Assembly (NCBI RefSeq): GCF_003026495.1 | Contig: NZ_PYMA01000001.1 | Coordinates: forward strand, 496,001-560,000 | Length of the DNA stretch: 64,000 nt | DNA from: Photobacterium sanctipauli | Lineage (GTDB): Bacteria; Pseudomonadota; Gammaproteobacteria; Enterobacterales; Vibrionaceae | Reading direction: 5' to 3' | The notes under the pieces: generated by a model | Seen by the model: only the letters and a program-made list of their open reading frames with translations | Told to the model about the DNA's origin: nothing | The model's database searches: none | Shown here: in pieces, positions 8,832 to 17,112 of the stretch | How positions within the stretch are numbered: position 1 is the first letter of the stretch | Layout: every line of letters begins with the position of its first letter | Program-made: the position numbers and the translations under genes

Positions 8832-9137
8832 TTACGCCAAATCGTCTTTTGCTTCGACCAGAGCATGGTGGCTAACTGAACCCGCTGTACGGGCTTTCAA
8901 GTGCGGCACATATTCAGGGTCATTCATGAAATTGACTGCCGCTTCCCTTGAGGGCCATTCGATAATAATGCGAAGCGCTGGGTTTTCACCCTCGCCCTCC
9001 AACCTTTCATGGCTGTCGGTGCGGGCTAGGTATTTGCCGCCGTATTGTGCAACCAATTTGTTGGCGGGACCAATGTAATCGGCCACCCATGCATCTGTCG
9101 TCGGTGTCACTTCAAGAACTGAGTAGTAGGTAGACAT
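8832..9137 (-). CDS. DUF1330 family protein (101 aa)
   Basis: This small alpha/beta ferredoxin-like protein carries the DUF1330 pattern: an early YSVLEVTPTTDAWVADYI, GGKYLARTDSHERLEGE, then IIIEWPSREAAVNFMNDPEY. The family is related to dimeric alpha-beta barrel proteins, and no defined reaction is known. GGAGAAAG lies before the ATG. It is upstream of the glycosidase gene on the same strand with 95 bp between, so co-transcription is possible but there is no functional link to see. Confidence 0.82.
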   Translation of the reverse strand: MSTYYSVLEVTPTTDAWVADYIGPANKLVAQYGGKYLARTDSHERLEGEGENPALRIIIEWPSREAAVNFMNDPEYVPHLKARTAGSVSHHALVEAKDDLA

Positions 9138-9275
9138 AGTGCTTTCTCCAGTATCACTTTAATCCGTCGCTTACTTGCTGGATCAAGGTTATCACCACAG
9201 AATAAAATGATAATACTCAGAGAAAGCTAATCAGTTTATAGATTATTTTGATAATGAATGGCAAAAATTCAGCTA

Positions 9276-9307
9276 GCTATCGAGAGCCACACACGGATCC
9301 CGATAGC
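9276..9307 (-). terminator. Weak hairpin after the HAD phosphatase gene
   Basis: GCTATCG and CGATAGC (7-bp arms, 18-nt loop) lie 10 nt beyond the HAD stop codon. On the minus strand the hairpin is followed, after a few bases, by ATTTTT, so it could act as a weak intrinsic terminator. Confidence 0.35.
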
Positions 9308-9316
9308 AGCGTTGAG

Positions 9317-10117
9317 TTAATCAAGTAGCTCACGTTTAATCACTGTCATTACCCCCGCCTCTCTATGGCTAGGCGCTGAAAAGCGAGCTGTTTGCTTCAC
9401 TGTTGGGTGGGCATTCTCCATAGCATACGAGTGATAACTCGCCTTCAGCATTTCCAAATCATTAAGGTAATCCCCAAAACTCATCGTCTGCTCATGGCTA
9501 AAGCCAAGTGTGTTTTGCAAGTGTTCAATCGCCGCCCCTTTGGAGGCTTCGGCATTCATGACATCAAGCCAGATTTTGGCACTTACCACCACTTGGTGGC
9601 TTTGGCCAAACTCGCGGTCAAAACTTGGGAACACTAACTCCTCAGTGCCATCGAAGTGACAAATGGCAACTTTAATAAAGTCATCGTCAACCGCGAGAAG
9701 ATCATCAACATACTCACAGCGGTGGTAGTACTTAGCAAACTCTTCTAGCGCCTTCGGATCCTGAGTTTCAATGTAGGCCGACTTAGTACCACACAAAACA
9801 ATATGTGTACCATTGATTGCACGAGCCTGCTTAATGATCGCTTCAATAGAAGGTTTGTCGATTTCACAACGGTACAACTCTTTGCCTTGGTGCATCACCA
9901 TGGTGCCATTTTCGGCAATGAACATCATACGCTCTCGAATTGGAGCGAACGTTTCCATTAAGCTGTAGTACTGGCGACCCGATGCGGCGGCGAAAATGAT
10001 GTCACGCTGCTCTAGCTGCTGGTATACCGAGTAAAAGTCTTCTGGTAACAGGCTATGTTGATCAAGCAGGGTCCCGTCCATATCGACGGCAATGAATTTG
10101 ATGTCTTTATTTGGCAT
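9317..10117 (-). CDS. Cof-type HAD-IIB sugar phosphatase (266 aa)
   Basis: The N-terminal DMDGTLL (Asp12 nucleophile, Asp14) is HAD motif I; ASGRQYYS is motif II. The IIB cap follows in the middle, and Lys/SFGDYLNDLEML (motifs III-IV) near residue 210. It is most like YbiV/YidA-type phosphatases that dephosphorylate sugar phosphates such as fructose-1-P, erythrose-4-P or ribose-5-P. The frame continues to a TTG at 10138 without a ribosome-binding site; ATG 10117 gives the normal N-terminus. It is monocistronic and cytoplasmic. The substrate cannot be deduced from sequence. Confidence 0.85.
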   Translation of the reverse strand: MPNKDIKFIAVDMDGTLLDQHSLLPEDFYSVYQQLEQRDIIFAAASGRQYYSLMETFAPIRERMMFIAENGTMVMHQGKELYRCEIDKPSIEAIIKQARAINGTHIVLCGTKSAYIETQDPKALEEFAKYYHRCEYVDDLLAVDDDFIKVAICHFDGTEELVFPSFDREFGQSHQVVVSAKIWLDVMNAEASKGAAIEHLQNTLGFSHEQTMSFGDYLNDLEMLKASYHSYAMENAHPTVKQTARFSAPSHREAGVMTVIKRELLD

Positions 10118-10280
10118 AGTTGACCGTGTTATTGACAATAGTAATGAATCACACGAAAGAACTTACATGAGTCACTTTTTGCTGCAAGTGATTTCAATCA
10201 AGTTAAGGGGAAAAACATCAGCTAATGACCAGCCAGCGATTGCCGCCAGCTGATCACTTAGCCTCATCGCCTGCCAGTGA

Positions 10281-11138
10281 CTAAGGCTTTAGTGCCAGCA
10301 CCTTGTCGATATCTTCCGCGCTGTGGCGCTCCGGCACCATTTCCCACTCTTCGCCCCAGCTACGGTTTACAATACGGCCGCGCTGTACGGCTGGTCGTTT
10401 AGCTATGGCTTTCGCCCAACGCTGTAAATGGGTGTACTCTTCAACTTGAAGGAATTCAGCCGCATCATAAAGATTGCCGAGTACAAGGTTGCCGTACCAA
10501 GGCCAAATTGCCATATCAGCAATACTGTATTCTTCGCCTGCGATAAAGGTATTCGAGGCCAATTGCTTGTCTAGCACATCCAGCTGGCGCTTGGCTTCCA
10601 TCGAAAAACGATCAATCGGGTATTCGAACTTCTCTGGCGCGTAGGCATAGAAATGGCCAAAGCCACCACCCAAGTAGGGTGCAGCCCCCTGTAGCCAGAA
10701 CAACCAGTTCATCACTTGGGTTTTCGCCGCTACGTCTTGCGGTAGGAAATGGCCAAACTTCTCGGCAAGGTAGAGCAAGATCGCACCAGATTCGAATACA
10801 TTGGTCACTGAATTTGCCGAGTTATCAACAAGTGCCGGAATTTTTGAGTTCGGATTGACCGCAACAAACCCCGTTGAGAACTGATCACCGTCGCCAATTT
10901 TAATGATATGGGCGTCATACTCAGCTTCTTTCACTCCTGCCGCCAGAAGCTCCTCAAGCAGGATAGTCACTTTCTGCCCATTGGGCGTACCCAATGAATA
11001 CAACTGGATCGGGTGCGAACCGACTGGCAGCGCCTGTTCGTGTCTTGCACCAGAATCTGGACGGTTAATGCTCGCCCATTCGCCGCCATTTTCGCTGTCG
11101 TAAGTCCAAACTTTTGGTGGTGTATACTCAGTTCCCAT
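10281..11138 (-). CDS. yghU: YghU-type glutathione S-transferase / disulfide-bond oxidoreductase (285 aa)
   Basis: An N-terminal extension (residues 1-40: YTPPKVWTYDSENGGEWASINRP) precedes the thioredoxin-like GST domain beginning QLYSLGTPNGQKVTILLEEL, which is the hallmark of the YghU/YfcG group, where Asn replaces the usual catalytic Tyr/Ser. The all-helical C-terminal domain includes NWLFWLQGAAPYLGGGFGHFYAYAPEKFEYPI. These enzymes bind two glutathiones and have disulfide reductase and peroxidase activity in the cytoplasm. GGAGAG lies ahead of the ATG. Length and motifs agree with the E. coli protein. Confidence 0.9.
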   Translation of the reverse strand: MGTEYTPPKVWTYDSENGGEWASINRPDSGARHEQALPVGSHPIQLYSLGTPNGQKVTILLEELLAAGVKEAEYDAHIIKIGDGDQFSTGFVAVNPNSKIPALVDNSANSVTNVFESGAILLYLAEKFGHFLPQDVAAKTQVMNWLFWLQGAAPYLGGGFGHFYAYAPEKFEYPIDRFSMEAKRQLDVLDKQLASNTFIAGEEYSIADMAIWPWYGNLVLGNLYDAAEFLQVEEYTHLQRWAKAIAKRPAVQRGRIVNRSWGEEWEMVPERHSAEDIDKVLALKP

Positions 11139-11263
11139 TGCTCTCTCCTAGTCACGCCGGATTTTTGAACGGTCGCTCAATAACTCAGATATTAATACCA
11201 ACCTCAGCAATACACAAGGGCTGACCACCACTTAATTTGAACGACTATTCAAGATGCAAGGCC

Positions 11264-11908
11264 CTAGATCACTTCCCACCGCATCGCTTTTGTTACTTGC
11301 TCAGAGATATTTTTCGACACCGAGGTATCGTCACTGATCACCACGAGACTTTGGCTCTGATAGGGTGTTTGTACCCCTCCTACAAAACCTTGATCATAAA
11401 TCTTTTTCCCTTCACTCTGCTTTGGTACAAGATACACATTAACCCGCTTTCCCTGCTCGGTTCCTACAATCATCTGAAAAACTGTTTCAGGGCCAAAATT
11501 ACAGTGGTTAACGTAATAAACACGGCCAGGAAGCTGCTCAAAACGGGAACCAAATGGCGCGAGCTTCATGTTCACTTGCGCTAGGCTAACTTGCTCATCA
11601 ATACCATCGAGAAAACCGTTCTGGTTCGCGATATGATCCATCGCCAGCGGAATGAAATTATCCGGTTCAAACTCTGTTTCGCGTCCCAAATCACTTTGGT
11701 AAGCCACAAATCCAAACACCATAAGCACGACACCGGCAGCCCAAGATAAATTATGCCTTGGCCTGACTTTTGACGCTTCATGAGGGATGTCCAGCAATCT
11801 TTTTGACAGCCCCTTGGGTACATCCACCTTGGCCGCCGACTGTATTGCTGTGTCATGGGCATCTTGCTCGGCTCGATACTGTCGAAACGAAGTCACTTTA
11901 TGCTTCAC
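11264..11908 (-). CDS. DUF3379-type anti-sigma factor candidate (214 aa)
   Basis: A cytoplasmic N-terminal segment (residues 1-50) is followed by one membrane helix (about 54-70, LSWAAGVVLMVFGFVAY) and a periplasmic C-terminal domain with one Cys (about 136). The start overlaps the end of the upstream ECF sigma gene by 11 bp, which is the typical arrangement of sigma/anti-sigma pairs. The topology (cytoplasmic sigma-binding part, TM, periplasmic sensor) also fits, as do DUF3379 proteins of Vibrio and Shewanella. There is no HxxxCxxC zinc motif, so it is not a ZAS anti-sigma. Role inferred from topology and context. Confidence 0.72.
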   Translation of the reverse strand: MKHKVTSFRQYRAEQDAHDTAIQSAAKVDVPKGLSKRLLDIPHEASKVRPRHNLSWAAGVVLMVFGFVAYQSDLGRETEFEPDNFIPLAMDHIANQNGFLDGIDEQVSLAQVNMKLAPFGSRFEQLPGRVYYVNHCNFGPETVFQMIVGTEQGKRVNVYLVPKQSEGKKIYDQGFVGGVQTPYQSQSLVVISDDTSVSKNISEQVTKAMRWEVI

Positions 11909-12467
11909 GGCTGACTCCTGTTACACACCTGGCCGCACTAGCGCTTAAATCCAAATCAGCCTGTTTTTCCTTTAACTGTTTTTTAGCCCGTGCCAACCGA
12001 GTAAGCACTGTGTTGACATTCAAGTTTAATATTTGGGCAACTTCCTCGGCTGTAAAGCCCATTAGCACTTGCAGCAATAGGGGTTCGCGATAAGTTGAAC
12101 TGAGGTTGGCAATTTTCTCTTGCAGTAATTGTTTATTATCAACATATTGCTCTTCGGCAAAAAGATGGCAGTCATCAATATCAACATATTCAATTGGCTT
12201 GTTTCTAAACCGTCGGGCATTTTCTCGGCGTAAAATCGTAATTAACCACGATTTTGCCACCTTATCATCGGCAAGGTCATCAATGAATCGCCATGCCCGT
12301 AAATAAGTCTCTTGTACTAAATCTTCTGCATCATGCTGGTCTTTGCATAACCAAAATGCATAACGATATAAATCATCGCTATATAGGCTGACCAATGACT
12401 CATAACGCTGTTTTCGCGTTAATTTGCTTGATCGTATCAGTGTAGTTTTAATAAATTCAGTGATCAT
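11898..12467 (-). CDS. ECF-subfamily RNA polymerase sigma factor (189 aa)
   Basis: Sigma region 2 is visible at residues about 25-95 (LYRYAFWLCKDQHDAEDLVQETYLRAWRFID), and region 4 at about 120-170 (LSSTYREPLLLQVLMGFTAEEVAQILNLNVNTVLTRLARAKKQLKE). The helix-turn-helix should recognise the -35 element. The overlapping downstream gene is the probable anti-sigma. The C-terminal tail after the region 4 helix (about 20 residues with one Cys) is longer than usual. No obvious GGAAC-type autoregulatory promoter was found in the AT-rich upstream region. Confidence 0.9.
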   Translation of the reverse strand: MITEFIKTTLIRSSKLTRKQRYESLVSLYSDDLYRYAFWLCKDQHDAEDLVQETYLRAWRFIDDLADDKVAKSWLITILRRENARRFRNKPIEYVDIDDCHLFAEEQYVDNKQLLQEKIANLSSTYREPLLLQVLMGFTAEEVAQILNLNVNTVLTRLARAKKQLKEKQADLDLSASAARCVTGVSREA

Positions 12468-12921
12468 ATAAGTGGGCTTATCAGATAGTTTTGTCGAGTT
12501 ACCTGTTAAGACAACATAACAAAAACTAATTCACATTTACCACAGTGATACTTGTTTCAAATGATTAATTTCCATAATAATCAACAAAATAAACAGAAAA
12601 ATCACTCAAAAAAGAAATCAGAGTAACAACACAACAAAGAAAAACATCAAAAAATCCAATATTTTTGAAATAATTTTTATTGCGATGTGGTCTAGTCACA
12701 AGAGAGCATTCTTCACAACAGGAAAAGATGAATCTTTATGATAAATAAACACCTTAACGTCTGATTGATTAAAGTAGGAAAACAAAAGATAACGCTAAAT
12801 CACCTTTATTCTAGGTGGTTAAGTTTATCGTGCCTTTAACTTTATATTTAAGCCAGCCGCTATTCTATGAATAAAAACATATAAACCCCACACTATTAAC
12901 CTAAATAATTGAGCATTTACA
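12468..12921. other. AT-rich 454-bp divergent intergenic region
   Basis: This lies between the ECF sigma gene (-) and the DoxX-like gene (+) and must hold both promoters. It is strongly A/T-rich with many A-tracts (12560-12680), suggesting curved DNA or H-NS-type silencing. Around 12797-12823 there is a short imperfect inverted repeat (CACCT/AGGTG core). I found no coding potential, tRNA or clear riboswitch. Confidence 0.5.
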
Positions 12922-13326
12922 ATGGACGCAAAATTTCAATCTAAACTATCAATTAGTTTATTATCACTACGTATTGGTATCTTTCTCGTTTTCCTTGTAT
13001 GGGGGTTAGATAAAATTGTACTGACCGAACATGCTATAAAAGTCTTTTCCGGCTTTTATGGTTTAAATGTTTCGCCAACTATTATGATTTCATTGGGGAT
13101 TGGTCAGTTGCTGTTCCTTGTTGCTTTCGTACTGGGTATGTGGCGTAACGTTACCTACCTTGCCATTTTTGTGTTGCACCTTTTCTCAACCCTGTCATCG
13201 TTTGGCAAGTACTTAGACCCGTTCAATAACCTACTTTTCTTCGCCGCATGGCCAATGCTTGCCGCTTGTTTGGCACTGTATCTACTCCGTGATTTTGATA
13301 CCTATACCGTGAAGATTAAAAAGTAA
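12922..13326 (+). CDS. DoxX-like four-helix membrane protein (134 aa)
   Basis: Four hydrophobic segments fit the DoxX/DoxD-like superfamily: about residues 13-30, 48-68, 75-92 and 100-122. Conserved small features include LRIGIFLVFLVWGLDKI at the start of TM1 and a mid-protein GIGQLLFLVAFVLG. It is an inner-membrane protein of undefined biochemical role; some relatives take part in thiol/redox stress responses. A strong intrinsic terminator follows, so it is monocistronic. It is divergent from the ECF sigma operon, which could control it. Confidence 0.75.
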   Translation: MDAKFQSKLSISLLSLRIGIFLVFLVWGLDKIVLTEHAIKVFSGFYGLNVSPTIMISLGIGQLLFLVAFVLGMWRNVTYLAIFVLHLFSTLSSFGKYLDPFNNLLFFAAWPMLAACLALYLLRDFDTYTVKIKK

Positions 13327-13331
13327 CCACC

Positions 13332-13362
13332 AGCCTCAGCCAAGACTTAATTGGCTGAGGCT
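13332..13362 (+). terminator. Intrinsic terminator after the DoxX-like gene
   Basis: Perfect 12-bp arms AGCCTCAGCCAA/TTGGCTGAGGCT with a 7-nt loop, followed by TATTATT. It is strong and placed 6 bp after the stop codon. Confidence 0.85.
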
Positions 13363-13443
13363 TATTATTGAAGTTAAGTATGGTTGAGGCCCTTTTATGA
13401 TATACTTTCAGTCCTTTAGCAAACCGAATAAGCAAGTTGCACC

Positions 13444-14445
13444 ATGGCAAATATTAGAGATGTCGCAAAAGAAGCCAATGTTTCCGTCGCTACTGTTTCT
13501 AGGGTAATCAATCGGCTGCCGCATACGAGCAAAACCGCAATCAAAGCGGTCAACGAGGCAATGAAGAAGCTGGGTTATAACCCGACAGAGAAAAGTAAAT
13601 CTTCCAATGCCCACTCTGCGCACTCCATTGGTGTTCTCGTCGCTGATGTATCGAACTCATTTTATGATTTGATGGTGAAGGCCGTTGATAAAGTGGCAAG
13701 AGAGCAAAAGCGTCAAATACTGATAAGCCATGGCTACCATAATGCAGAATACGAGCGTGAAGCCATCGATTTGCTGGTCAAGAACCGTTGCGAGTCGCTA
13801 GTGGTGCATGCAAAGGGCTTAAGCGACGAAGAGCTCATAAAATTTGCAGAGCAAATCCCAGGCTTGGTGTTAATCAACCGCCATATTCCAGCCATTGCCG
13901 ATCGCTGCATCTCCCTTGATAACATCAAGGGCAGTTATCAGGCTGTCAGCCACCTGATCCAGCAAGGCCATGAAAACATAGGTTACCTTGCCTCTAGCCA
14001 TAACATTGATGACTCCGTGGATAGAAAAGCCGGATTTAAGCAGGCACTCACTGAAAATGGCCTTAACTACTCAGATTCGTTAGTTGTATCCGCAGAGCCC
14101 GACGAAGCCGGTGGTGCAGAAGCAATGAGTAATTTGCTTGCCAAAAACTTGCCTATTACCGCCGTAGCAACCTACAACGACTTTATGGCCGCGGGTGCCA
14201 TTTCAGTACTTCGAGCAAATAATATCCGGGTACCGGAGGATGTTTCCGTCATCGGCTACGATGATGCAGGTATCGCGACTTACCTCCAGCCGCAACTGAC
14301 TACTGTGCGTTATCCCATTCAAATCATGGCAGAGCAAGCTGCAATGTTAGCGATCGAGTTAGGCTCGATACAGACACCGGATGAAAGTGCGAGCAATATC
14401 TATGTCCCGACCTTGGTGCCTCGCGACTCCGTTATCAAGCGATAA
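13444..14445 (+). CDS. GalR-like LacI-family transcriptional repressor (333 aa)
   Basis: The N-terminal LacI helix-turn-helix (MANIRDVAKEANVSVATVSR, residues 1-20, hinge to about 60) is followed by a periplasmic-binding-like sugar domain (SIGVLVADVSNSFYDLM ... VPEDVSVIGYDD). It sits at the distal end of, and convergent to, the lacZ-GPH-porin-GH30 operon, with a shared bidirectional terminator. It is therefore the likely regulator of that operon, responding to galactose or a galacto-oligosaccharide. The candidate operator is the TGTAAC-n-GTTACA palindrome at 21672 ahead of lacZ. The ribosome-binding site is weak. Confidence 0.85.
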   Translation: MANIRDVAKEANVSVATVSRVINRLPHTSKTAIKAVNEAMKKLGYNPTEKSKSSNAHSAHSIGVLVADVSNSFYDLMVKAVDKVAREQKRQILISHGYHNAEYEREAIDLLVKNRCESLVVHAKGLSDEELIKFAEQIPGLVLINRHIPAIADRCISLDNIKGSYQAVSHLIQQGHENIGYLASSHNIDDSVDRKAGFKQALTENGLNYSDSLVVSAEPDEAGGAEAMSNLLAKNLPITAVATYNDFMAAGAISVLRANNIRVPEDVSVIGYDDAGIATYLQPQLTTVRYPIQIMAEQAAMLAIELGSIQTPDESASNIYVPTLVPRDSVIKR

Positions 14446-14461
14446 GCCCACAAGCCATAAA

Positions 14462-14485
14462 AAAGTCCGCCATTGGGCGGACTTT
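14462..14485. terminator. Bidirectional intrinsic terminator
   Basis: 10-bp perfect arms AAAGTCCGCC/GGCGGACTTT with an ATTG loop, flanked by A-runs on the left and T-rich sequence on the right. It serves the LacI gene (+) and the GH30 end of the galactan operon (-). Confidence 0.85.
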
Positions 14486-14505
14486 CTAATCACCTATTTA
14501 TAATC

Positions 14506-16083
14506 CTAGAGTGTAGCGACGAAAGTCACCGTTGATTGCGGTGGAACAATGTATTTATCGCCTTGCTGCTCTAATGGCACGCTCTCGAGATCATGATCTT
14601 TGTTAGTGACATAAGTGGCCAATTGGCTGATCTTGGCTGCATCACCCACATCCAAATTGACACTTTCTGATGAATCACCCGCATTCACCATCACAACAAC
14701 CAATTCCTTTCCTTCAGGCGCAATGTATGCCGATGCCATCAGTCCCTTCAGATCATCATGGCCATTGAGCTCTACACGCTGATACCCTGGTCGGATAAAG
14801 CGGCTATAGTTGCCTACTGTCCACATCATTTTCGAGTCCTGAACAGTATCAGCCTCTAGCGATGGGGCGATTTTCACCATACCATCTTTGTAATCATACG
14901 GCGTTAAGCCCAGCCACCAGTGCCATGCAGAAGCGTTTAATCGAGTAAGATCACGATGGATAATACGACCAATATGTAGGGCATACTCCATGTCATTAAC
15001 ATCAAAGCCATGGCCGTCAAACTGACGAACACCACCCGCGCCACCCAGAATACTCATCTCGCTCATCCAGATTTGCGCATCCGGCGATACCGTTTTGACA
15101 TTATCGTATGTCATATCGCGTAACTTACCGAGACGGTCTGACCAACCATCAGAGAAGTAGCCATGTAGTGAGATCTGGTTACCAATGATGTCCCGGATTT
15201 CCTCGTCACCCAGCAATTCATCGATGTAATTACGGTATAGGCCCACGCCACGAGAGTTCATGCCATTGGTTTGCGAAGCACCATCAAAGTTACGCTTGTA
15301 CGAATCACGTAGCGCTGCGGTGTACTCAACCACCTCGCCGCCATCGATATGAATATCATACCTCAGGCCAGCATCGACAAGCTTCTTATCCAAACTACGA
15401 TACACGGCCTTCACTTCTTCCATGTTATAGCGGTTACCCTCTTGGGTTTGTCCTTCCCATTCCCAAGTTGGCTCATTGATCGGGCTAATGTAATTAACCG
15501 GTACCCCAACCTCTTCACTGCGAAGATAGCTTAAAACAGAAACAAGAAAGTCTGAGAACTGATCAACACTGGCTGCCTTCAGGTTGGACGAGCCCACACC
15601 ATCCGCCGCAGTTGGATGAGCCAAACCATTTTTCGTTAAATAGTGCGGTGGGCTATTTGAAAAGGCCACGAAGTTATTCACCCCACGCTTATGGGCTTCT
15701 TGCATAAAGCGGATTTGCCCACGCTGCTTGGTGGTATCAATCTCGCCGCCCATTTCAGGCACTAACAATTCAGCACGACGTAGTGGATCACGAATAAAAC
15801 TATCAGCACCCTGCTCTGCACTGCCCGCACCAATATTAAAACGCCAAGCAGAAAGGCCAATACCATTATCTGTGGAAAATAATAAATCGGCTAAGTTAGC
15901 AATGGCTTCTTCATTTCCCTCGGCCTGCCATTTATTAATGGTTGGGTTAATTGACCAAGCATCCGAAGCACCAAAACTATGAATAGTTTGTTTAGTTTCA
16001 TTTATATCAACATCAATAGTGACGGCAATAGCCGGGCTAGACAGTATCGATGATACTGCCAAAGACAAGAGTAGTTTTTTCAT
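14506..16083 (-). CDS. Secreted GH30 endo-beta-1,6-galactanase-like enzyme (525 aa)
   Basis: A signal peptide (MKKLLLSLAVSSILSSPAIA) is followed directly by a GH30 (beta/alpha)8 barrel: HSFGASDAWSIN, LSAWRFNIGAGS, FVAFSNSPPHYLTKNG. The acid/base is Glu204 in SPINEPTWEWE and the nucleophile Glu342 in WMSEMSILGG. A beta-sandwich C-domain follows (residues about 430-525). The motif set is that of the endo-beta-1,6-galactanase subgroup of GH30, which cuts beta-1,6-galactan side chains of type II arabinogalactans. It is the last gene of the lacZ-GPH-porin-GH30 operon. The subfamily call is by motif memory; glucosylceramidase or xylanase subfamilies fit less well. Confidence 0.82.
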   Translation of the reverse strand: MKKLLLSLAVSSILSSPAIAVTIDVDINETKQTIHSFGASDAWSINPTINKWQAEGNEEAIANLADLLFSTDNGIGLSAWRFNIGAGSAEQGADSFIRDPLRRAELLVPEMGGEIDTTKQRGQIRFMQEAHKRGVNNFVAFSNSPPHYLTKNGLAHPTAADGVGSSNLKAASVDQFSDFLVSVLSYLRSEEVGVPVNYISPINEPTWEWEGQTQEGNRYNMEEVKAVYRSLDKKLVDAGLRYDIHIDGGEVVEYTAALRDSYKRNFDGASQTNGMNSRGVGLYRNYIDELLGDEEIRDIIGNQISLHGYFSDGWSDRLGKLRDMTYDNVKTVSPDAQIWMSEMSILGGAGGVRQFDGHGFDVNDMEYALHIGRIIHRDLTRLNASAWHWWLGLTPYDYKDGMVKIAPSLEADTVQDSKMMWTVGNYSRFIRPGYQRVELNGHDDLKGLMASAYIAPEGKELVVVMVNAGDSSESVNLDVGDAAKISQLATYVTNKDHDLESVPLEQQGDKYIVPPQSTVTFVATL

Positions 16084-16127
16084 TGTTTTTCTCGATGAAT
16101 ATATTTTAAATATGCGCAGTACGGTAA

Positions 16128-17090
16128 TTAAAAGTCGCGACGGTAAGCTAACTTCCAGAAGAAGTAATCATCAGTCCACTGCTGCTGATTCCAATCATCT
16201 TCGAAGTTCTCTTTGTCTTCGGTCTGGTAATAGGTTTCAAACACGATTTTTGACTTATCATCTAGCTTGTAGTCACCCCATAAGCCCGCACGTATCCGCA
16301 ACTCATCCTTATTGCCATAACCCACACTCTCTGCCTCACGGTGGAAGGTATAGCGAACAAATGGAGTAAGCGTTAAATCATTGAATCGCTGGGTGTAGTT
16401 AATACGCAACTGCCACTCTACCCGTTTGTTCTCTTCCCAATCTCGGTTATCGCCACCAAAGCCGTTTTGTTTACTTACCTCACTGTATAGGGTGGTTTGT
16501 AGTGTCTTATCCCATGCCAGTTGGGTACGGAGGCCAAAATCTAACTCATGGTAGTAATCCCAGTAGTTCTCGCGGCGGTCGTTATTCGCCGAGTCCTGGC
16601 AACCATTTTCACCAACACAGTCTTCGCCTCGAGGACGATTCTTAGTCCCAACTGGCGCAATAAAGCCATCTAAAATCAGTTCATAATCTTCAGCAAGGCG
16701 ATAGGCTAAATTGTTATAAAAACGGTATTCTGTTCGTCGGGTATCGTTGGCATACATTTCATTTCGAATTTGAAGTTTCGGTCCCCACCATAAACCGATA
16801 TCTTCATACCACTCAGAAAATCCGAGTGCGAGATCCTGACGTGCACGGTTATTCCAAGTACGCTCGTCGCTTAAATCCATATGCCTATAACTAAAGTTGG
16901 CATATAAAAACAAAGAAGAGTCATCCAAAGGGTTAAATTCAAAAGCAACATACGGCATTGTATTGGTGCGCTGAGGTTGGTCCCCCCAATCTTCATATTC
17001 ATTACCAATTTCTACATAAGCCGCCATTGCCGATGACGAAGCGAGCAAAGAAGCACACGCTATTAATTTAGGGCTAGAGAGGTGTTTCAT
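16128..17090 (-). CDS. OmpG-like monomeric outer-membrane porin (320 aa)
   Basis: A signal peptide ends near SSAMAAYVE. The mature protein consists of alternating hydrophobic/aromatic strands with charged loops, such as TMPYVAFEFNPL, SLFLYANFSYRHMDL and KIVFETYYQTED, and ends in a terminal Phe (AYRRDF), the beta-barrel assembly signal. Size and pattern fit OmpG-type monomeric porins rather than trimeric general porins. A loop contains a Cys pair (about 178/184) that may form a disulfide. Its place between the galactanase and the symporter indicates passage of galacto-oligosaccharides across the outer membrane. Confidence 0.8.
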   Translation of the reverse strand: MKHLSSPKLIACASLLASSSAMAAYVEIGNEYEDWGDQPQRTNTMPYVAFEFNPLDDSSLFLYANFSYRHMDLSDERTWNNRARQDLALGFSEWYEDIGLWWGPKLQIRNEMYANDTRRTEYRFYNNLAYRLAEDYELILDGFIAPVGTKNRPRGEDCVGENGCQDSANNDRRENYWDYYHELDFGLRTQLAWDKTLQTTLYSEVSKQNGFGGDNRDWEENKRVEWQLRINYTQRFNDLTLTPFVRYTFHREAESVGYGNKDELRIRAGLWGDYKLDDKSKIVFETYYQTEDKENFEDDWNQQQWTDDYFFWKLAYRRDF

Positions 17091-17112
17091 GATTATCCTT
17101 ATATTTTGTTAT

